34,826 nt of DNA from Singulisphaera sp. GP187 (GTDB taxonomy: Bacteria; Planctomycetota; UBA1135; UBA2386), in assembly GCA_945871815.1 (NCBI GenBank), contig CAMBXM010000022.1, positions 1 to 34,826 on the forward strand. Direction: 5' to 3'. Of this stretch, positions 31,910-34,826 are shown in pieces; position 1 is the stretch's first letter, and every line of letters begins with the position of its first letter. The notes below the pieces were generated by a model. That model saw nothing but the letters and a program-made list of their open reading frames with translations. It ran no database searches and had not been told where the DNA came from. The translations under genes and the position numbers were made by a program.

Positions 31910-32608
31910 TCAGCGCGAGTCCAGCGCCCGGAGCTGCTGCGCCAGATCGCGCACCTGCCGCTGCAGGTCTTCGACCAGCTCTTCGAGCGCAACGACCCGC
32001 CCAGTGAGGTCCGTGGCCCGAGTGCTGGCGGTTTCGACGCTGAGTTCGGGAGACCCTTCACGCTCACGGATCGACGCACCGCGCTGGGCGATCGCGTTCG
32101 CTGGCGCCGTCGCGTTGGACTGGGAACGATCGCCTAGCAAGTGCTGCCACTTCCGCTCGCGTTCGCGCGGCGCGAGCGGGCTCTGCGCCACCAGCGGCTG
32201 CGGCCGCGTGGCCATCTTCTGCAGCACGGCCTCGATCGCCGGGGCGTCGGCCGCAAAGCCGAGGCGAGCGACTCGCGGCTTCAGTGCGCCAGGCGCCTGC
32301 GGGCCGCGCACGAGCAGTTCGCACAAGACGGCCAACTCGGCCGGCGTGAGTCCCAGACGGTCCACGACCTTGTGTGCGTACTTGGTCGCGCGCCCGCTAC
32401 CGTCGAGCCGCGAGATCCAGCCTTTTTCGAGCAGGGACATCAACGTGCCCGAGACTTCGAAGGCCTGCAACTCCATCACCGGTTCGCGATTGTTGAGCTG
32501 GTTGCAGCCAGCCCGCAGCGCATTCTCGGTCATCGGATACGTGTCGGGAACGGTTGCTTCCTTCTCGAGCAAGACGCCGACGATGCGTTGTTCGGTGCGG
32601 TCCAGCAT
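31910..32608 (-). CDS. YceH-family (DUF480) winged-helix protein
   Basis: 232 residues, close to E. coli YceH (about 215). Hallmarks are LDRTEQRIVGVLLEKEATVP at the start, PMTENALRAGCNQLNNREPV, GWISRLDGSGRATKYAHKV, LTPAELAVLCELLVRGPQ and the second winged helix at 100-150. A C-terminal coiled coil (about 200-230: LTGRVVALEELVEDLQRQVR and following) is rich in Leu/Glu/Gln heptads. Structure-based knowledge of the family points to two winged-helix domains, but the function is not established. It lies 25 nt after xylulokinase on the same strand with a 16-bp palindrome and a TACGAT element between, so it may be expressed on its own. In-frame sequence upstream of the ATG lies inside the kinase gene. 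Confidence 0.85.
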   Translation of the reverse strand: MLDRTEQRIVGVLLEKEATVPDTYPMTENALRAGCNQLNNREPVMELQAFEVSGTLMSLLEKGWISRLDGSGRATKYAHKVVDRLGLTPAELAVLCELLVRGPQAPGALKPRVARLGFAADAPAIEAVLQKMATRPQPLVAQSPLAPRERERKWQHLLGDRSQSNATAPANAIAQRGASIREREGSPELSVETASTRATDLTGRVVALEELVEDLQRQVRDLAQQLRALDSR

Positions 32609-32614
32609 CGCCGC

Positions 32615-32620
32615 ATCGTA
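32615..32620 (-). promoter_or_regulatory. Possible leaderless -10 element of yceH
   Basis: TACGAT on the minus strand, 6 nt before the ATG, slightly closer than at other genes. It overlaps the edge of the 16-bp palindrome, so any protein bound there would also cover the -10. Confidence 0.3.
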
Positions 32621-32632
32621 GTCGCGACTACG
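32617..32632. repeat. Perfect 16-bp palindrome between xylulokinase and yceH
   Basis: CGTAGTCGCGACTACG is its own reverse complement. It starts 1 nt after the xylulokinase stop. As RNA it would form a 6-bp stem with a CGCG loop (3'-end hairpin); as DNA it could be an operator overlapping the yceH -10. The sequence does not decide between these. Confidence 0.5.
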
Positions 32633-32633
32633 C

Positions 32634-34124
32634 TCAGTCGAGAAGGCGCACGCCGTGGTGCCGCAGCAGTTCCCGCGCAAAGCGCGCCCGCAAGGCGCGG
32701 CTGGCGGCGAGGTCGCGCGACGGCCGCACGAGTTCGCCCGTGGTGCGCACGAACGGCGCCGCGACTTCTGCGCACGACGCCCGTTCGCCGGCCAGTCGCC
32801 GCACGGTCCAGAGCGCCTGGATTGCCGCACCGAGCGCTGCGGCCTCGGGCTCTTCGACCACCGCCACCGGGACCTCCAGCAGGTCCGCCAGGATCTGCCG
32901 CCACAACACGTTGGACGCGGCACCGCCGCAGAGCCGTAGTTCGCGCAACGGCACGCCGAGCTGTTGTAAGCGGCGCGCACCGTGCGCGAGATTGCAGGAC
33001 GTGCCCTCGAGCGCCGCGCGGTAGACGTGCCCCGGCGTCAGATTGTCGGAGCGCATCGCCAACAGTGTGCCGTTCGCGTCCGGCAGATCTGGCACCCGTT
33101 CCCCGTTCAAGAAGGGCAGCCAAGTGAGGCCGTCGCTGCCGATCGGCACCGCGCTCGCGCGCTGCGTCAATTCCGCGTGCGTCAGTCCGGTCAATCGGCA
33201 AACGGACTCGGTGACGCCGGTGAGGTTCATCACGCACAGCAAAGGCAGGTAGGCACCGTCGCTGCTGCAGAATGGCGCGATCAAGCCACCCGGGTCGACC
33301 ACCGGCGAGTCGGAACGTGCAAACACGGTGCCCGAGGTGCCAAGGCTGACGACGGCAACGCCGTTCGCCGCAGCGCCACTACCGATGGCCGCCATCATGT
33401 TGTCGCCACCGCCATGGCTCACGGGCACACCTTCCGGAAGGCCCAGCAACAGCGCGCCGGCCGAAGACAACCGGCCCGCCGGCGCACCTGGCCGCACGAG
33501 TGGCGGCAGCATCGCTGCGAGCCGCGGATCGATCGCACGCATCGCGAGTGCGTCGAAGCCGCGCGCAACGGGATCGAAGAAGCCAGTACCCGAGGCGTCG
33601 CCGCACTCCATCGTGGCCGTGCCGCACAGCCGCAGATTGACGAAGTCGTGCGGCAGCAACACGGTGCGCACGCGCGCCCAGTTCTGCGGCTCGTGGGCGC
33701 GCAACCACACGAGTTTGCTCGCCGTGAACCCAGTCGGCACCAAGCGACCGAGTTGCTGCGACAGTGCCCGTGCCTCGGTCGCAGTGCTGGTGTCGCACCA
33801 TAGTTTGGCAGCCCGCACGACCTGCGCATGTTCGTCGAGCACAACGCAACCGTGCTGCTGGCCAGAAACGCCAATGCCCTGGATGCGCGACGCATCGACG
33901 CCTTGCAGCACCTGCCGCGCCGTCGCCTGGACCGCGGCGATCCAAGTGTCGGGGTGCTGCTCCTGGTGGCCCGGCGGCAAGCCCGGGAGCAAGTCGTAGG
34001 CACACTGCGCCCGTGCCACCACCGTGCCGGTGCTGGCGTCCAGCACCACGGCCTTGGTCGACTGGGTGCCGACGTCGAAGCCGAGATAGAGGGCCGCCTC
34101 GATTCGCACTGCCGACGACTTCAT
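32634..34124 (-). CDS. xylB: FGGY-family sugar kinase, xylulokinase
   Basis: 496 residues, normal for xylulokinase, which phosphorylates D-xylulose to xylulose 5-phosphate. N-terminal FGGY domain: LGFDVGTQSTKAVVLD (ATP phosphate loop), GVSGQQHGCVVLD, AAKLWCDTST, and LPHDFVNLRLCG. C-terminal domain: HGGGDNMMAAIGSG with the catalytic-type Asp, SLGTSGTVFA, WLPFLNGERVPDLP and LRLCGGAASNVLWRQILAD. The GQQHG version of the sugar-binding motif is of a kind seen in some xylulokinases; related ribulokinase or other pentulose kinase activity remains possible. No xylA or transporter is adjacent. The ATG at 34124 has TATGCC 8 nt upstream and no Shine-Dalgarno. Confidence 0.85.
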   Translation of the reverse strand: MKSSAVRIEAALYLGFDVGTQSTKAVVLDASTGTVVARAQCAYDLLPGLPPGHQEQHPDTWIAAVQATARQVLQGVDASRIQGIGVSGQQHGCVVLDEHAQVVRAAKLWCDTSTATEARALSQQLGRLVPTGFTASKLVWLRAHEPQNWARVRTVLLPHDFVNLRLCGTATMECGDASGTGFFDPVARGFDALAMRAIDPRLAAMLPPLVRPGAPAGRLSSAGALLLGLPEGVPVSHGGGDNMMAAIGSGAAANGVAVVSLGTSGTVFARSDSPVVDPGGLIAPFCSSDGAYLPLLCVMNLTGVTESVCRLTGLTHAELTQRASAVPIGSDGLTWLPFLNGERVPDLPDANGTLLAMRSDNLTPGHVYRAALEGTSCNLAHGARRLQQLGVPLRELRLCGGAASNVLWRQILADLLEVPVAVVEEPEAAALGAAIQALWTVRRLAGERASCAEVAAPFVRTTGELVRPSRDLAASRALRARFARELLRHHGVRLLD

Positions 34125-34132
34125 GGTCGAAA

Positions 34133-34138
34133 GGCATA
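34133..34138 (-). promoter_or_regulatory. Leaderless-type -10 element of xylulokinase
   Basis: TATGCC on the minus strand followed by 8 nt (TTTCGACC) and the ATG at 34124. The last position is C (the next base is T), so the match is partial, but the spacing equals that of accA and DUF993. Confidence 0.4.
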
Positions 34139-34183
34139 GCGAACCCAGACGGGAGGCCCCAGCGCAAAGCGGCGAGGGCGCGG

Positions 34184-34189
34184 CATACT
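34184..34189 (+). promoter_or_regulatory. Weak -10 candidate of the last gene
   Basis: CATACT, 6 nt before the ATG at 34196, in the 71-nt divergent gap with xylulokinase. The first base departs from TAnnnT. Confidence 0.25.
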
Positions 34190-34195
34190 GGTGCG

Positions 34196-34826
34196 ATGCC
34201 AGTAGCCGCCACGACGGGACCCTTGGGGGCCTCCTCTCGCCGCCGACGAAAGCACCTCGCGATGGCCGCGGCGCTCTTGCTCGTTGCCCTCTGGCTGTTG
34301 ACCGGCGACGCAGCCGAGGAGCCCGAGGTCGCAGACAGCATGACCGCCCCACCACTGGTCACAGAACCAGAGGCGGTGTCCTGGTCGCATGCGCCACCGG
34401 TCGACGAGGCTCGCACCGGCATGTCCACGAACGACGACCGCGCAACGGCCACGCGCACCGCCGCCGACCTCCGGCTGCCGTGTGCCTTTGAACTGCGCGT
34501 ATTGGTCGTCGACCCGCTTGGGTTGCCCGTGCCGGAGGCGCGCGTGTTCGTAGCGCCACCCTGCTGCGCGCTCGCGCTCTGGCCCGACGCCACCGACGCG
34601 CGCGGCATGGTCACGATTGCGGTGCACGGCCGCGAAGCGCAACTCGAAGTGTGGTTTGCCGTACTGGCCTATGGCGTTGCTGAGCCACTGCGCAACGCGA
34701 GGCTCGACGCCAGCAGCCCGCGGACCTGCACCGTGGTAGCGCGCGGGCAAGAACACCACCCCGAGGCGCTGCTGGACCTGATCGATGCCGAACATGGCGA
34801 CCTCGAAACCGCGGTCGCGCGCGCCG
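34196..34826 (+). CDS. Membrane-anchored protein with carboxypeptidase-regulatory-like domain, 3' end outside window
   Basis: An open frame runs from the ATG at 34196 to the window edge without a stop (210 codons visible). A basic N-terminus (SRRRRKHL) precedes a hydrophobic helix at about 23-36 (MAAALLLVALWLLTG), a signal anchor or uncleaved signal. After a variable Pro/Thr/Ala-rich stretch (about 40-95), residues about 100-165 resemble a CarboxypepD_reg-like beta-sandwich: FELRVLVVDPLGLPVPEARV, then DATDARGMVTIAV. Such domains recur in tandem in large planctomycete surface proteins. Codon use matches the neighbours. The rest of the protein and its function are out of view. Confidence 0.7.
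   Translation, partial: MPVAATTGPLGASSRRRRKHLAMAAALLLVALWLLTGDAAEEPEVADSMTAPPLVTEPEAVSWSHAPPVDEARTGMSTNDDRATATRTAADLRLPCAFELRVLVVDPLGLPVPEARVFVAPPCCALALWPDATDARGMVTIAVHGREAQLEVWFAVLAYGVAEPLRNARLDASSPRTCTVVARGQEHHPEALLDLIDAEHGDLETAVARA

Noticed and set aside
32609-32980. Upstream extension of yceH into the xylulokinase gene
   Set aside because: The YceH family begins exactly at LDRTEQRIV; the extension is Arg-rich out-of-frame kinase sequence.
1-34826. CRISPR arrays, transposases, phage genes, rRNA or tRNA genes
   Set aside because: No regularly spaced direct repeats, no terminal inverted repeats with transposase motifs, and no tRNA-like cloverleaf or rRNA segments were recognised on either strand.

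Overview
The window is GC-rich, densely packed chromosomal DNA from a diderm bacterium, most likely a planctomycete. This placement is inferred from gene content: an Omp85/BamA-like outer-membrane protein, a HEAT-PDZ secreted protein behind an ECF sigma/anti-sigma pair, a secreted DNRLRE protein with a C-terminal domain I associate with planctomycete exported proteins, a DUF6807 protein, an NRAMP-related transporter without the metal-binding motifs, and a DUF4388 protein. I see no phage, insertion sequence, CRISPR array, rRNA or tRNA.

Layout. 1-3474: end of an rlmN-type gene, convergent with an ECF sigma - anti-sigma - HEAT/PDZ operon. 3638-8451: accA, divergent from purL-purQ. 8735-12692: a LOG-family gene, convergent with purD - Fur-family regulator - sigma-54 response regulator. 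12914-16983: a DUF4388/TPR membrane protein, convergent with methyltransferase - DnaJ. 17158-18882: a short asparaginase-domain protein and a secreted DNRLRE protein. 19033-23296: enolase-superfamily enzyme - OYE-type flavin oxidoreductase - NRAMP-related transporter. 23310-27190: Omp85-like protein, class I fumarase and a small membrane-anchored protein, all on the minus strand. 27292-30727: DUF993 aldolase-like protein - 2-hydroxyacid dehydrogenase - glycerate 2-kinase. 30917-34826: DUF6807 protein, then yceH and a xylulokinase on the minus strand, then the start of a membrane-anchored protein cut by the window edge.

How the genes fit together. Three purine genes (purL, purQ, purD) lie in two operons. 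The most interesting catabolic unit is DUF993 - dehydrogenase - glycerate kinase, joined by 4-nt overlaps. It reads as a route from an unknown substrate through a 2-keto acid and D-glycerate to 2-phosphoglycerate. The enolase-superfamily/flavin-reductase/NRAMP-like operon looks like a second uncharacterised metabolic unit with its own transporter.

Expression signals. Many genes that begin transcription units lack a Shine-Dalgarno sequence and instead have a TAnnnT-like -10 element whose first T lies 12-15 nt before the start codon, which predicts leaderless mRNAs. Genes inside operons instead use 4-nt GTGA/ATGA stop-start overlaps, sometimes with a good Shine-Dalgarno. Several gene ends are followed by strong inverted repeats with no T-run. 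These three patterns are visible directly in the sequence; their function is inferred.
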